From assembly GCA_964398985.1 (NCBI GenBank), contig CAYNOS010000007.1, positions 14,591-78,590 on the forward strand: a stretch of DNA of 64,000 bases, read 5' to 3'. The translations under genes and the position numbers were made by a program. This DNA comes from CAYMRL01 sp964398985. Its GTDB lineage: Bacteria > Deinococcota > Deinococci > Deinococcales > Trueperaceae. The notes under the pieces were generated by a model, which did not search any database, was not told where the DNA came from, and worked only from the letters and a program-made list of their open reading frames with translations. Position 1 is the stretch's first letter. Each line of letters opens with the position of its first letter. Below are positions 34,108 to 42,324 of this stretch, one piece after another.

Positions 34108-34126
34108 ACGTGAGACTAGTTCGAGC

Positions 34127-35008
34127 TCAGCGCTGGAACTGCCGGGAGACCTCGCGAACGATGTCGTAGGCGGACGCGTCGATGGGCGCGAAGGCAGTGA
34201 CGTTGAACAGCGTGCTGGTCAGCGCCTGGCCTTCGGGCGTGTTGGCGATGTCGATGAGGGCCTGGGCGATCTCGGCCTTGAGGGTCGAGTCGAGCCCGGC
34301 GCGCACCACGGTGCCGTCGTTGGGGATGTCGGCAGAGTAGCCGAGGATGCACACGACTTCCTTGACGTCCGGGTAGTCGCCTTCGATGGTCTCGCGGCCG
34401 TCGGAGCCGGGCGACCCGCCGAAGGTGACGGCGACGTCCACGTCGCCGAGGTAGACGGCGAGAGCGGCGGCGTCGTGGGAGCCGGCGAAGATGCCGGTCA
34501 TCTCGGTGTCGGGGTTGATGCCGTGCTGGCTGAGCAAGGTGACGTACGGGAACTGGTAGCCGGAGGCGGAGCCCGGGTCGACCCAGGCGATCGTCTTGCC
34601 GCGCAGGTCTTCGAACGAATCGATGCCGGAGTCACAACGCACGTTGAACTGTGAACGGTAGGTGGTGCTGCCTTGGCGCACCGAGGCCAGGATCACTTCG
34701 GCGCCGTAGGCGTCGACGGCCTGAACCAGCGCCGCGGGGCCGAACAGCCCGATGTCGACGCGACCGGTGCCGACGGCTTCCACCAGGCCGACGAAGTTGG
34801 TGCTGACGAAGGTCTCGACGGGGATGAGCAGGCGCTCGCTGAGCATCTCGCCGATCGGGCCGAGGCTGTCGACGATCGCGGACATCTCGCGGCTGGGTAC
34901 CATCCCGAGCACCAGACGGTCAGGGATGTCGCCGTCCTGCTGCGCGAACCCTACGAACAGCGTGGCGGCCAACACCACGGCTAGCACTGACTTGATTAGT
35001 CGCTTCAC
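34127..35008 (-). CDS. phnD: Phosphonate/phosphite-type ABC transporter substrate-binding protein
   Basis: A 293-residue exported binding protein with a signal peptide (LIKSVLAVVLAATLFVGFAQ). PhnD family signs are LVLGMVPSREMS, IGLFGPAALVQA, and DLRGKTIAWVDPGSASGYQFP, which supplies the serine/threonine-rich anion site. It may bind phosphonates, phosphite or hypophosphite; no C-P lyase or phosphite dehydrogenase gene is nearby to decide. GTG start with GGGAGGAA upstream. Confidence 0.91.
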   Translation of the reverse strand: MKRLIKSVLAVVLAATLFVGFAQQDGDIPDRLVLGMVPSREMSAIVDSLGPIGEMLSERLLIPVETFVSTNFVGLVEAVGTGRVDIGLFGPAALVQAVDAYGAEVILASVRQGSTTYRSQFNVRCDSGIDSFEDLRGKTIAWVDPGSASGYQFPYVTLLSQHGINPDTEMTGIFAGSHDAAALAVYLGDVDVAVTFGGSPGSDGRETIEGDYPDVKEVVCILGYSADIPNDGTVVRAGLDSTLKAEIAQALIDIANTPEGQALTSTLFNVTAFAPIDASAYDIVREVSRQFQR

Positions 35009-35086
35009 TAGTTTCCTCCCAGGCGTTGAGCTTGCGCACGGGCACGCGCCATGAGAAGAACCTCACAACTGCCCGTAGCGTGGCCA

Positions 35087-35092
35087 AGATTA
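35087..35092 (-). promoter_or_regulatory. Possible -10 box for the phnDCEE operon
   Basis: TAATCT on the minus strand, giving a leader of about 70 bases before the phnD GTG. No clear -35 and no recognisable Pho box. Confidence 0.3.
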
Positions 35093-35137
35093 GCACGGTG
35101 CCCCCGGGAGCTCCTGCGAGGACCGTTGAGGCAAGGT

Positions 35138-35860
35138 TCAGACTTCGGTCGCCGCCCTCGAGCCGCGCTCGACGACCGCCTCGGCCAACGCCGCGGTGGC
35201 GTCCACCAGCGGCACCGCGACGTCGGACGGGCCGAGCACCAGGGGCACTTCCGTGCACCCGGCCACCAGCGCTTGGGCCCCGCGCGCGACCAGCGCCGCC
35301 GCCACGTCCCCCATGGCGCCGCGCATCGCGGCGCCGGTGTCCCCCGACTTGATCCGGTAGAGCAGGTCCATGAAGCGCTCGCGCAACTCGCCTTCCGGCT
35401 CGAGCGCACCTAGGCCGCGCTCCTCGAGCGCCGTGCGGTAGAGGCTGGCATCCAAGGTGCCGGCGGCAGCCAGCACGCCGACGCGCGTGGCCGTCGGCGC
35501 CGCGCGCATCACGGCCGCCACCGCCGTCTCGACGATGCCGACGAGCTCCAAGCCGGTGGCCGCCGTGATCTCGCGCTCGTAAACGTGCGCGGCGTTGCAG
35601 GCCATCACCAGCAGCTCGGCGCCGGCGGCCTTGAGGCGCTGCGCCTTGGCCACCAAGGCCGGCGCGCTCGACTCCCCGATGCCGGCCACCGACTCGTTGC
35701 GGTTCGGGACCTCCGGATCGGCGTCGATCAGCAGCCTGACGTGCTCCTGATCACGGGTGGCGCCCGCCTCGCGCGCCAGCGCCACGACCTTGGCGTAGAA
35801 GTCGACCGTGGCAGCCGGCCCGAGGCCACCGAGAACCCCGATCAACGGCCGCCGGGTCAT
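35138..35860 (-). CDS. Aspartate/glutamate racemase family protein
   Basis: A 240-residue cofactor-independent amino-acid racemase. GVLGGLGPAATVDFY opens the fold, and the two catalytic cysteines are in MACNAAH and AGCTEVPL, with an intact pair. The substrate is probably aspartate or another acidic amino acid. The ATG overlaps the stop of the upstream PLP-enzyme gene (ATGA), so both are made together, suggesting a D-amino-acid pathway. Confidence 0.93.
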   Translation of the reverse strand: MTRRPLIGVLGGLGPAATVDFYAKVVALAREAGATRDQEHVRLLIDADPEVPNRNESVAGIGESSAPALVAKAQRLKAAGAELLVMACNAAHVYEREITAATGLELVGIVETAVAAVMRAAPTATRVGVLAAAGTLDASLYRTALEERGLGALEPEGELRERFMDLLYRIKSGDTGAAMRGAMGDVAAALVARGAQALVAGCTEVPLVLGPSDVAVPLVDATAALAEAVVERGSRAATEV

Positions 35861-36855
35861 GCCAGCAGCACGTCCTGGTAGGCGTAGAGGGCCGGCGCGC
35901 CGCCGGTGTGCAGGAACACGACGCGCTCCCCGCGACCGAACCGGCCGCGCCTCACCATGTCGATGAGGCCGGCCGCCGCCTTGCCGGTGTACACGGGATC
36001 GAGCAGCACGCCCTCGAGGCTCGCGAACATGCGCACCGCTTCGATCATGCCGGGGGTCGGCAGCGAGTACCCCTCGCCCACGTAGCCGTCTTCGACGCTG
36101 ACGTCAGCGGCGGTCACCGGAACGCTCGAGCCGGCCAGGGCGGCAGTGCGCTGCGCCAGCTCGAGGATCTTCGCTTCCTGTGGCTGCTTGGCCGCGCGCA
36201 CGCTGACGCCCGTCACCGGGATGTCCGCGCTGATGCCCGTCAGGCCGGCCACGATGCCGGAGTGGGTGCCGCCGCTGCCGCTGGCCACCACCAGCCGGTC
36301 GATGGCGAGACCCAGCTCGTCGGCCTGCTGCAGCAACTCCTGAGCGCACGCGACGTACCCCAGAGCCCCGAGCGGGTTGGAGCCACCGCCGGGGATCACG
36401 TACGCGCTGCGCCCCTCCGCAGCCAGCTCGTCGGCCTCCGCCTGCATGGCGGCGGCGAGGTCGGTGCCGCCCGGCACCACCGTCAGCTTCTCGGCGCCCA
36501 GCAGCCGGTAGAGGAAGTTGTTGCCGCCGGCGGTCTCGTCGTAGCTGCCGGCCACGCGCTCCTCGAGCACCAAGCGGCACGACATCCCCTCCGCAACGGC
36601 GGCCGCCAAGGTCAGGCGGCAGTGGTTCGACTGCACCGCCCCGTTGGTAATCAGGGTGTCGGCGCCCTGCGCCAGCGCCTCGCCCACCAGGAACTCCAGC
36701 TTGCGGGTCTTGTTGCCGCCGGCAGCGAGGCCGAGGAGGTCGTCGCGCTTGATCCACAGCTCGGGGCCGCCCAGGTGATCGCTCAGATGGCGCAGGAGCT
36801 CCAAGGGGGTGGCGGCGGCGGTGTAGCGCCGGCGAGGGAAGCGGGTGAGTTGCAC
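35857..36855 (-). CDS. D-cysteine desulfhydrase / ACC deaminase family PLP enzyme
   Basis: A 332-residue fold-type II PLP enzyme. WIKRDDLLGLAAGGNKTRKLEFL contains the PLP lysine (split here: GGNKTRKLEFL), NGAVQSNHCRLTLAAA the substrate serine region, and ASGSGGTHSGIVAG the phosphate loop. Members cleave D-cysteine to pyruvate, sulfide and ammonia, or deaminate ACC or other small amino acids; D-cysteine desulfhydrase is the likeliest by length and context with a racemase. GTG at 36855 is chosen because the TAGTAT box at 36881-36886 rules out the longer form and GAGG lies upstream. Confidence 0.88.
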   Translation of the reverse strand: MQLTRFPRRRYTAAATPLELLRHLSDHLGGPELWIKRDDLLGLAAGGNKTRKLEFLVGEALAQGADTLITNGAVQSNHCRLTLAAAVAEGMSCRLVLEERVAGSYDETAGGNNFLYRLLGAEKLTVVPGGTDLAAAMQAEADELAAEGRSAYVIPGGGSNPLGALGYVACAQELLQQADELGLAIDRLVVASGSGGTHSGIVAGLTGISADIPVTGVSVRAAKQPQEAKILELAQRTAALAGSSVPVTAADVSVEDGYVGEGYSLPTPGMIEAVRMFASLEGVLLDPVYTGKAAAGLIDMVRRGRFGRGERVVFLHTGGAPALYAYQDVLLA

Positions 36856-36880
36856 TAGGGGAGCCTCACTTTCTTCACCG

Positions 36881-36886
36881 ATACTA
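36881..36886 (-). promoter_or_regulatory. -10 box for the PLP-enzyme/racemase operon
   Basis: TAGTAT on the minus strand, about 25 bases before the GTG at 36855, leaving a short leader with GAGG. Confidence 0.4.
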
Positions 36887-36973
36887 GCGCCGCGGAGCCT
36901 TTCCGGCCTGCGTGTATGCTCTAGCCACGTCAAAGCCGCGGCCGGTCAGATCCGCCGGGCTGAGAGGCCTCGC

Positions 36974-37984
36974 ATGAGCATCTCCACCGAGCGTCCGCTG
37001 GTGACGCCCGCCGAGGCGGGCGTCTTCACGGAGCAACTCGCACGCAACCCCGGCATGCCGCTGGAGCTCGACTGGGTGAGGGACGCGCGCGTGAACCGCA
37101 GCGCGGTCGAGCGGCGCGCCGCCACCCTGATGACACGCCGCAGCGTGAAGAAGGACTGGCAGGCCGCCTGGCTCCTCAAGGCGGTCTCGGTCATCGACCT
37201 GACGACGCTGGCCGGCGACGACACTCCGGGCCGCGTCAGGCGCCTGTGCGGCAAGGCGCTCAAGCCTGTCAGGGATGACCTGCTGGAGGCGATGGGCGTT
37301 GCCGACCTGAACCTCACGGTCGGTGCCGTGTGCGTCTACCACGAGATGGTGCCGGTGGCCGTCGAGGCCCTGCCCGGCAGCAACGTGCCGGTGGCCGCCG
37401 TCTCGACCGGCTTCCCGGCGGGTCTCTCGCCGCTGGCCACCCGTATCGAGGAGATCCGCCGCTCGGTGGCGGCGGGCGCGCGCGAGATCGACATCGTGAT
37501 CTCCCGGCGGCACGCGCTGACGCACGACTGGCAGGCGCTCTACGACGAGATCCGGGCCTTCCGGGAGGCGTGCGGCGACGCTCACATGAAGGCGATCCTC
37601 GCCACCGGCGAGCTCGGAACCTTGAGGAACGTGCAGCGCGCCAGCCTGGTGGCGATGATGGCGGGCGCCGACTTCATCAAGACCTCGACGGGCAAGGAGC
37701 CGGTCAACGCGACGTTGCCGGTGAGCCTGGTGATGGTGCGCGCCATCCGCGCGTACTTCGAGCGCACCGGCTACCTCGTCGGCTTCAAGCCCGCCGGCGG
37801 CCTGCGCACCGCCAAGGACGCGCTGGCCTGGCTGACGCTGATGAAAGAGGAACTCGGGAGACGCTGGCTCGAGCCCGACCTGCTGCGCTTCGGCGCCAGC
37901 TCGCTGCTCGGCGACATCGAACGCCAGCTCGAACACTTCGTGACCGGCCGGTACTCAGTCAGCTACCGGCACCCGCTGGCGTGA
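36974..37984 (+). CDS. deoC: Deoxyribose-phosphate aldolase, long form
   Basis: A 336-residue DeoC, cleaving 2-deoxyribose-5-phosphate to acetaldehyde and glyceraldehyde-3-phosphate. The Schiff-base lysine lies in ADFIKTSTGKEP and the second lysine region in VGFKPAGGLRTAKDA; VAAVSTGFPAGLS and EIDIVISRRHAL are family landmarks. It is about 80-100 residues longer than typical bacterial DeoC, like the eukaryotic-type long form. The ATG at 36974 has GAGAGG upstream. The next gene is an aldehyde dehydrogenase that can take the acetaldehyde. Confidence 0.95.
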   Translation: MSISTERPLVTPAEAGVFTEQLARNPGMPLELDWVRDARVNRSAVERRAATLMTRRSVKKDWQAAWLLKAVSVIDLTTLAGDDTPGRVRRLCGKALKPVRDDLLEAMGVADLNLTVGAVCVYHEMVPVAVEALPGSNVPVAAVSTGFPAGLSPLATRIEEIRRSVAAGAREIDIVISRRHALTHDWQALYDEIRAFREACGDAHMKAILATGELGTLRNVQRASLVAMMAGADFIKTSTGKEPVNATLPVSLVMVRAIRAYFERTGYLVGFKPAGGLRTAKDALAWLTLMKEELGRRWLEPDLLRFGASSLLGDIERQLEHFVTGRYSVSYRHPLA

Positions 37985-38006
37985 GCCGCCAGGACTGGAG
38001 CCGAGC

Positions 38007-40424
38007 GTGAGCATCAAGGACATCTTCGAGAGCATGGAGTACGGGCCGGCTCCCGAGGCCGACGACGTTGCCGAGGCCTGGTTGCAGCGGCACGGTCGCC
38101 GCTTCGGACACTTCGTCGGGGGACGCTTCACCAAGCCCGTCGTCAATGGCACGTTCGCCACCTACCACCCGGGCGACGGCCGCGAGCTCGCGCAGGTCAG
38201 CCAGGGCCGCAAGCGCGACGTAGACCGCGCGGTGGCGGCCGCGGCCGAGGCGCTGCCGGCGTGGCGCGCCTTGGAGCCACACGCCCGCGCGCGCTACCTC
38301 TACGCGCTGGCGCGCCACGTGCAGAAGCACGCACGGCTGCTGGCCGTGCTCGAGTCCCTCGACAACGGCAAGCCGATCCGCGAGACCCGCGACATCGACG
38401 TGCCGCTGGTCGCGCGGCACTTCTACCACCATGCCGGCTGGGCGCAGCTGCTCGACAGCGAGTTCCCCGGCTACCAAGGCGTCGGCGTCTGCGGGCAGAT
38501 CATCCCCTGGAACTTCCCGCTGCTGATGCTGGCGTGGAAGGTGGCGCCGGCGCTGGCCGCCGGCAACACGGTCGTGCTCAAGCCCGCCGAGTTCACGCCG
38601 CTCACCGCGCTGGCCTTCGCCGAGCTGACCCAGGAGGTCGGCCTGCCCGCGGGCGTGTTCAACGTCATCACCGGCGACGGCGAGACCGGCGCCGCGTTGG
38701 TCGCCAACGAGGAGCTCGACAAGATCGCCTTCACCGGCTCGACCGAGGTCGGGCGCCTCATCCGCCAGGCCACCGCCGGGCGCGGCGTGAAGCTCTCGCT
38801 CGAGCTCGGCGGCAAGTCGCCGTTCATCGTGTTCGACGACGCCGACCTCGACAGCGCCGTCGAGGGCGTGGTGGACGCGATCTGGTTCAACCAGGGTCAG
38901 GTGTGCTGCGCCGGCAGCCGGCTGCTGGTGCAGGAGAGCGTTGCGAACAAGGTCGAGCACAAGCTGCGCGAGCGCATGGAAACGCTCCGCGAGGGGCCCT
39001 CCCTCGACAAGGGCATCGACATCGGCGCGATCATCGCCCCGGTGCAGCTCGCGAAGATCGAGCGCCTCGTCGAGCAGGGCAAGGCCGAAGGCGCGCACTG
39101 CTACCAGCCGAGCTGGTCGACGCCCAAGGACGGCTGGTACTACCCGCCGACGCTGTTCACCAACGTCGCGCCCGCTGCGACCATCGCGCAGGAGGAGATC
39201 TTCGGGCCGGTGATCGTCAGCATGACGTTCCGCACGCCCGAAGAGGCGGTCGAGCTCGCCAACGACAGCCGCTACGGCCTGGCCGCCAGCGTCTGGACCG
39301 AGAACGTCAACCTCGCTCTCGACGTCGCGCCGAAGCTCAAGGCCGGCGTGGTGTGGATCAACTCCACCAACCAGTTCGACGCCGCCGCCGGCTTCGGCGG
39401 CTACCGCGAGAGCGGCTTCGGCCGCGAGGGTGGGCGCGAGGGCATGTTCGAGTACCTCAAGCCGGCGTTCGAGAGCCGCCTGCCGCGCTACGAAGCCGGC
39501 GAGCTGGCCGAGCCCGCGGGGGCCGAGATGCTCGGCGACCTCGACGAGGACGGGCCCACGCCCGCAGTAGGCACGCCCACCATCGACCGCACGCCCAAGC
39601 TGTTCATCGGCGGCAAGCAGAAGCGGCCCGACGGCAACTACAGCTACCCCGTGATCGGGCCCGGCGGCGAGCGTCTCGGCGAGGCCCCCCTCGGCAACCG
39701 CAAGGACGTCCGCGACGCCGTCGAGGCGGCGGCCAAGAGCACCGGCTGGACGACCACCACGGCCCACAACCGCGCCCAGGTCATCTACTACGTGGCCGAG
39801 AACCTCGAGCTGCGCGCTCCGGAGTTCGAAGAGCGGCTAAGGCAGCTCACCGGCGCCAACCGGCGCGCCGCTGCCCGCGAGGTCCAAACCAGCGTCTCGC
39901 GGCTCTTCACCTACGCCGCTTACGCCGACAAGTACGACGGCGCCGTGCACCCGACGCCGATGCGCAACGTCACGCTGGCGATGAACGAGCCGTTCGACGT
40001 GATGGCCGTCGTGTGCCCCGACGAGGCGCCGCTGCTCGCGTTCATCTCGCTGGCGTTCCCGCCGCTGGCACTCGGCAACCGCGTCGTGGCCGTGCCATCG
40101 GCGCGTTGGCCGTTGGCCGCCACCGATCTCTACCAGGTGCTCGAGACCTCCGACCTGCCCGCCGGGGCGCTCAACATCGTGACCGGCGTTCGCGACGAGC
40201 TTGCCAAGGTGCTGGCCCGGCACGACGCGGTCGAGGCGATGTGGTACTTCGGTTCGGCGGCGGGGAGTCAGATGGTCGAGAAAGAGAGCGCCGGCAACCT
40301 CAAGGCCACCTGGGTGAACCATGGCGCCAAGCGCGACTGGTTCGACGACGCTCAAGCCCAGGGACGCGAGTTCCTGCGCCGCGCCAGCAGGATCAAGAAC
40401 GTCTGGGTGCCGTACGGGGAGTAG
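38007..40424 (+). CDS. Two-domain aldehyde dehydrogenase (ALDH16-like)
   Basis: An 805-residue NAD(P)-dependent aldehyde dehydrogenase. Residues about 1-500 form a complete catalytic domain: CGQIIPWNFPLLM, FTGSTEVGRLI, general base E266 in LELGGKSP and nucleophile C300 in NQGQVCCAGSR. Residues about 520-805 form a second, shorter ALDH fold (KLFIGGKQKRPDG... and AVVCPDEAPLLAFIS) without the cysteine motif. That architecture is that of ALDH16. Lying 22 bases after deoC, it probably oxidises acetaldehyde from deoxyribose-5-phosphate. GTG start with GGAG upstream. Confidence 0.92.
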   Translation: MSIKDIFESMEYGPAPEADDVAEAWLQRHGRRFGHFVGGRFTKPVVNGTFATYHPGDGRELAQVSQGRKRDVDRAVAAAAEALPAWRALEPHARARYLYALARHVQKHARLLAVLESLDNGKPIRETRDIDVPLVARHFYHHAGWAQLLDSEFPGYQGVGVCGQIIPWNFPLLMLAWKVAPALAAGNTVVLKPAEFTPLTALAFAELTQEVGLPAGVFNVITGDGETGAALVANEELDKIAFTGSTEVGRLIRQATAGRGVKLSLELGGKSPFIVFDDADLDSAVEGVVDAIWFNQGQVCCAGSRLLVQESVANKVEHKLRERMETLREGPSLDKGIDIGAIIAPVQLAKIERLVEQGKAEGAHCYQPSWSTPKDGWYYPPTLFTNVAPAATIAQEEIFGPVIVSMTFRTPEEAVELANDSRYGLAASVWTENVNLALDVAPKLKAGVVWINSTNQFDAAAGFGGYRESGFGREGGREGMFEYLKPAFESRLPRYEAGELAEPAGAEMLGDLDEDGPTPAVGTPTIDRTPKLFIGGKQKRPDGNYSYPVIGPGGERLGEAPLGNRKDVRDAVEAAAKSTGWTTTTAHNRAQVIYYVAENLELRAPEFEERLRQLTGANRRAAAREVQTSVSRLFTYAAYADKYDGAVHPTPMRNVTLAMNEPFDVMAVVCPDEAPLLAFISLAFPPLALGNRVVAVPSARWPLAATDLYQVLETSDLPAGALNIVTGVRDELAKVLARHDAVEAMWYFGSAAGSQMVEKESAGNLKATWVNHGAKRDWFDDAQAQGREFLRRASRIKNVWVPYGE

Positions 40425-40599
40425 TGCCGCGCCCCGGCGCCGAGCCAGGGTCAAACGCCCTTGGTTTCCTCAGAAGCGCCCTGGTTAGCATCGGCTGTTG
40501 CCTGCGGGCGGCCCTGTGACAGCTCGGGCCGACCACGCGGGCTCACAGGCGCCGCGCCATTCACGCGCATCTCCAGAGCGTCAGAAAGGCAGTTCAGTG

Positions 40600-41022
40600 A
40601 TGTTCAAAGTTGGGAAGGTACTGGTGGCTCTACTCTTGGCGGCCTTCGCCGGCTCGGCGCTGGCGCAGAACGAGGAGCTGACCCCCACCGTCTCCTTCAC
40701 GCTGGTAGGCGGCGTCGGCAGCATGGGCTTCGAGTTTCTGGGGCAGGGCGGCGACATCGACGGCGTGCGCAATCCGGACCTCAACGTCATGGTCGGTGAC
40801 GTCGTCGAGATCATCGTGGTCAATGGCGATGGCATGATCCACGACTGGGTCGTCGCGGAGCTGGGCCTGGCTTCCGAGAAGGCGCGCACGCTGAACGACT
40901 CGGTGCGGCTGGTCTTCGTGGCCGAGCAGGCCGGCACCTTCATCTACCTGTGCAGCGAGCCGGGTCACGCGCTGCCGGAAGCCAATTACGGCATGTTCGG
41001 CAACCTGATCGTCAGCGAGTAG
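40600..41022 (+). CDS. Secreted cupredoxin (blue copper protein)
   Basis: A 140-residue exported copper protein. A signal peptide (VGKVLVALLLAAFAGSALAQ) is followed by a single cupredoxin domain. The type 1 copper ligands are H81 (MIHDW), C118 and H123 (YLCSEPGH) and M132 (YGMFG), all present. It resembles the first domain of copper nitrite reductases and small soluble electron carriers. The ATG at 40600 is directly preceded by an in-frame GTG; AGAAAGG lies upstream. Likely an electron carrier in the cell envelope. Confidence 0.87.
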   Translation: MFKVGKVLVALLLAAFAGSALAQNEELTPTVSFTLVGGVGSMGFEFLGQGGDIDGVRNPDLNVMVGDVVEIIVVNGDGMIHDWVVAELGLASEKARTLNDSVRLVFVAEQAGTFIYLCSEPGHALPEANYGMFGNLIVSE

Positions 41023-41058
41023 CAGGTCCTTCAGGCGCCCTCGTGGCGTCGAGCGAGA

Positions 41059-41083
41059 GGCCCGGGCGTGTATCGTCCGGGCC
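41059..41083 (+). terminator. Hairpin after the cupredoxin gene
   Basis: A 10-bp stem (GGCCCGGGCG against CGTCCGGGCC, one G-T pair) with a 5-base loop, followed by TATC. It sits between the cupredoxin stop and the kbl -10 box, so it separates the two transcripts. Confidence 0.6.
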
Positions 41084-41096
41084 TATCGCTGCCTGC

Positions 41097-41102
41097 TAGA
41101 TT
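41097..41102 (+). promoter_or_regulatory. Leaderless -10 box for kbl
   Basis: TAGATT followed by GTGTGC and the ATG at 41109, without a ribosome-binding site. Confidence 0.55.
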
Positions 41103-41108
41103 GTGTGC

Positions 41109-42317
41109 ATGACGGCTTGGACGCGTTTCAGAGAGCACCTCAGGGCCGAGCTGGCCGGCGTCGAGGAGGCCGGCCTGACCAAGTCCGAGCGCCGGCTGGT
41201 CTCCTCGCAGGATGCGTTGATCGAGGTCGAGCTCGCTGACGGCCGGCGCATCGAGGCCCTCAACTTGTGCGCCAACAACTACCTGGGTCTCGCCAACCAC
41301 CCGGACGTGGTCGAGGCGGCCAGGCAGGCTGCCAGCGATTACGGCTTCGGGATGGCGTCGGTGCGCTTCATCTGCGGCACCCACGACGTGCACCTCCAGC
41401 TCGAGAAGCGTCTCAGCGCCTTCCTCGGCACGGACGACACGATCCTCTACTCCTCGTGCTTCGACGCCAACGGCGGGCTCTTCGAGACGCTGCTGGGCGC
41501 CGAGGACGCCGTGATCTCGGACGCGCTCAACCACGCGAGCATCATCGACGGCGTCCGGCTCAGCAAGGCTCAGCGCTTCCGCTACGCCAACAACGACATG
41601 GATGACCTTAAGCGCCAGCTCGAGGCCGCCAAGGATGCGCGCTTCAAGCTGATCGCCACCGACGGCGCCTTCTCTATGGACGGGGTGATCGCCGACCTGG
41701 CGAGCATCTGCGACTTGGCCGACGAGTACGGCGCGCTGGTGATGGTGGACGACAGCCACGCGGTCGGCTTCGTCGGGGAGCATGGGCGCGGCACCCACGA
41801 GCTCACCGGCGTCATGGACCGCGTCGACATCCTCACCGGCACGCTTGGCAAGGCGCTGGGCGGTGCGTCGGGCGGGTACACGTCGGGCCGCCAGGAGATC
41901 GTCGACTGGCTCAGGCAGCGCAGCCGGCCGTACCTGTTCTCGAACTCGTTGTCGCCGATAGTGACAGCGGCTTCGCTGAAGGTGCTCGACATGCTCGAGG
42001 GCTCCGGCGAGCTGCGTGCGCGGTTGCGGGAGAACAGCGAGTACTTCCGCTCCGCCATGGAGGCGGCCGGTTTCGCGTTGGCGGGCGCCGGCCACCCGAT
42101 CATCCCGGTGATGATCGGCGACGCCGCGCTGGCGGCGCGCATGGCCGATCGCTTGCTGGAGGAGGGCGTGTACGTGGTCGGGTTCTCGTTTCCCGTGGTG
42201 CCGCGCGGCCAGGCGCGCATCCGCACCCAGATGTCGGCGGCTCACACTCGCGAGCAGCTCGAGGGCGCGGTCGCGGCTTTCACACGCGTCGGGCGCGAGC
42301 TCGGCGTGATCGGCTGA
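41109..42317 (+). CDS. kbl: Glycine C-acetyltransferase (2-amino-3-ketobutyrate CoA ligase)
   Basis: A 402-residue alpha-oxoamine synthase. NNYLGLANHPDVVEAA, VRFICGTHDVHLQLEKRLS, MVDDSHAVGFVGEHGRG and the PLP lysine K248 in TGTLGKALGGASGG are all clear. The family also includes BioF, but the threonine dehydrogenase gene two positions on favours Kbl, which splits 2-amino-3-oxobutyrate with CoA into glycine and acetyl-CoA. ATG at 41109 is preferred to the GTG at 41103 because of the TAGATT box. Confidence 0.93.
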   Translation: MTAWTRFREHLRAELAGVEEAGLTKSERRLVSSQDALIEVELADGRRIEALNLCANNYLGLANHPDVVEAARQAASDYGFGMASVRFICGTHDVHLQLEKRLSAFLGTDDTILYSSCFDANGGLFETLLGAEDAVISDALNHASIIDGVRLSKAQRFRYANNDMDDLKRQLEAAKDARFKLIATDGAFSMDGVIADLASICDLADEYGALVMVDDSHAVGFVGEHGRGTHELTGVMDRVDILTGTLGKALGGASGGYTSGRQEIVDWLRQRSRPYLFSNSLSPIVTAASLKVLDMLEGSGELRARLRENSEYFRSAMEAAGFALAGAGHPIIPVMIGDAALAARMADRLLEEGVYVVGFSFPVVPRGQARIRTQMSAAHTREQLEGAVAAFTRVGRELGVIG

Positions 42318-42324
42318 GTCTCAC

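Noticed and set aside
36955..36973. CTGAGAGG upstream of deoC, resembling part of a thiamine-pyrophosphate riboswitch.
   Set aside because: The rest of the THI element (the ACCTGA segment and long paired arms) is missing, and the leader is too short. deoC is not a thiamine gene.
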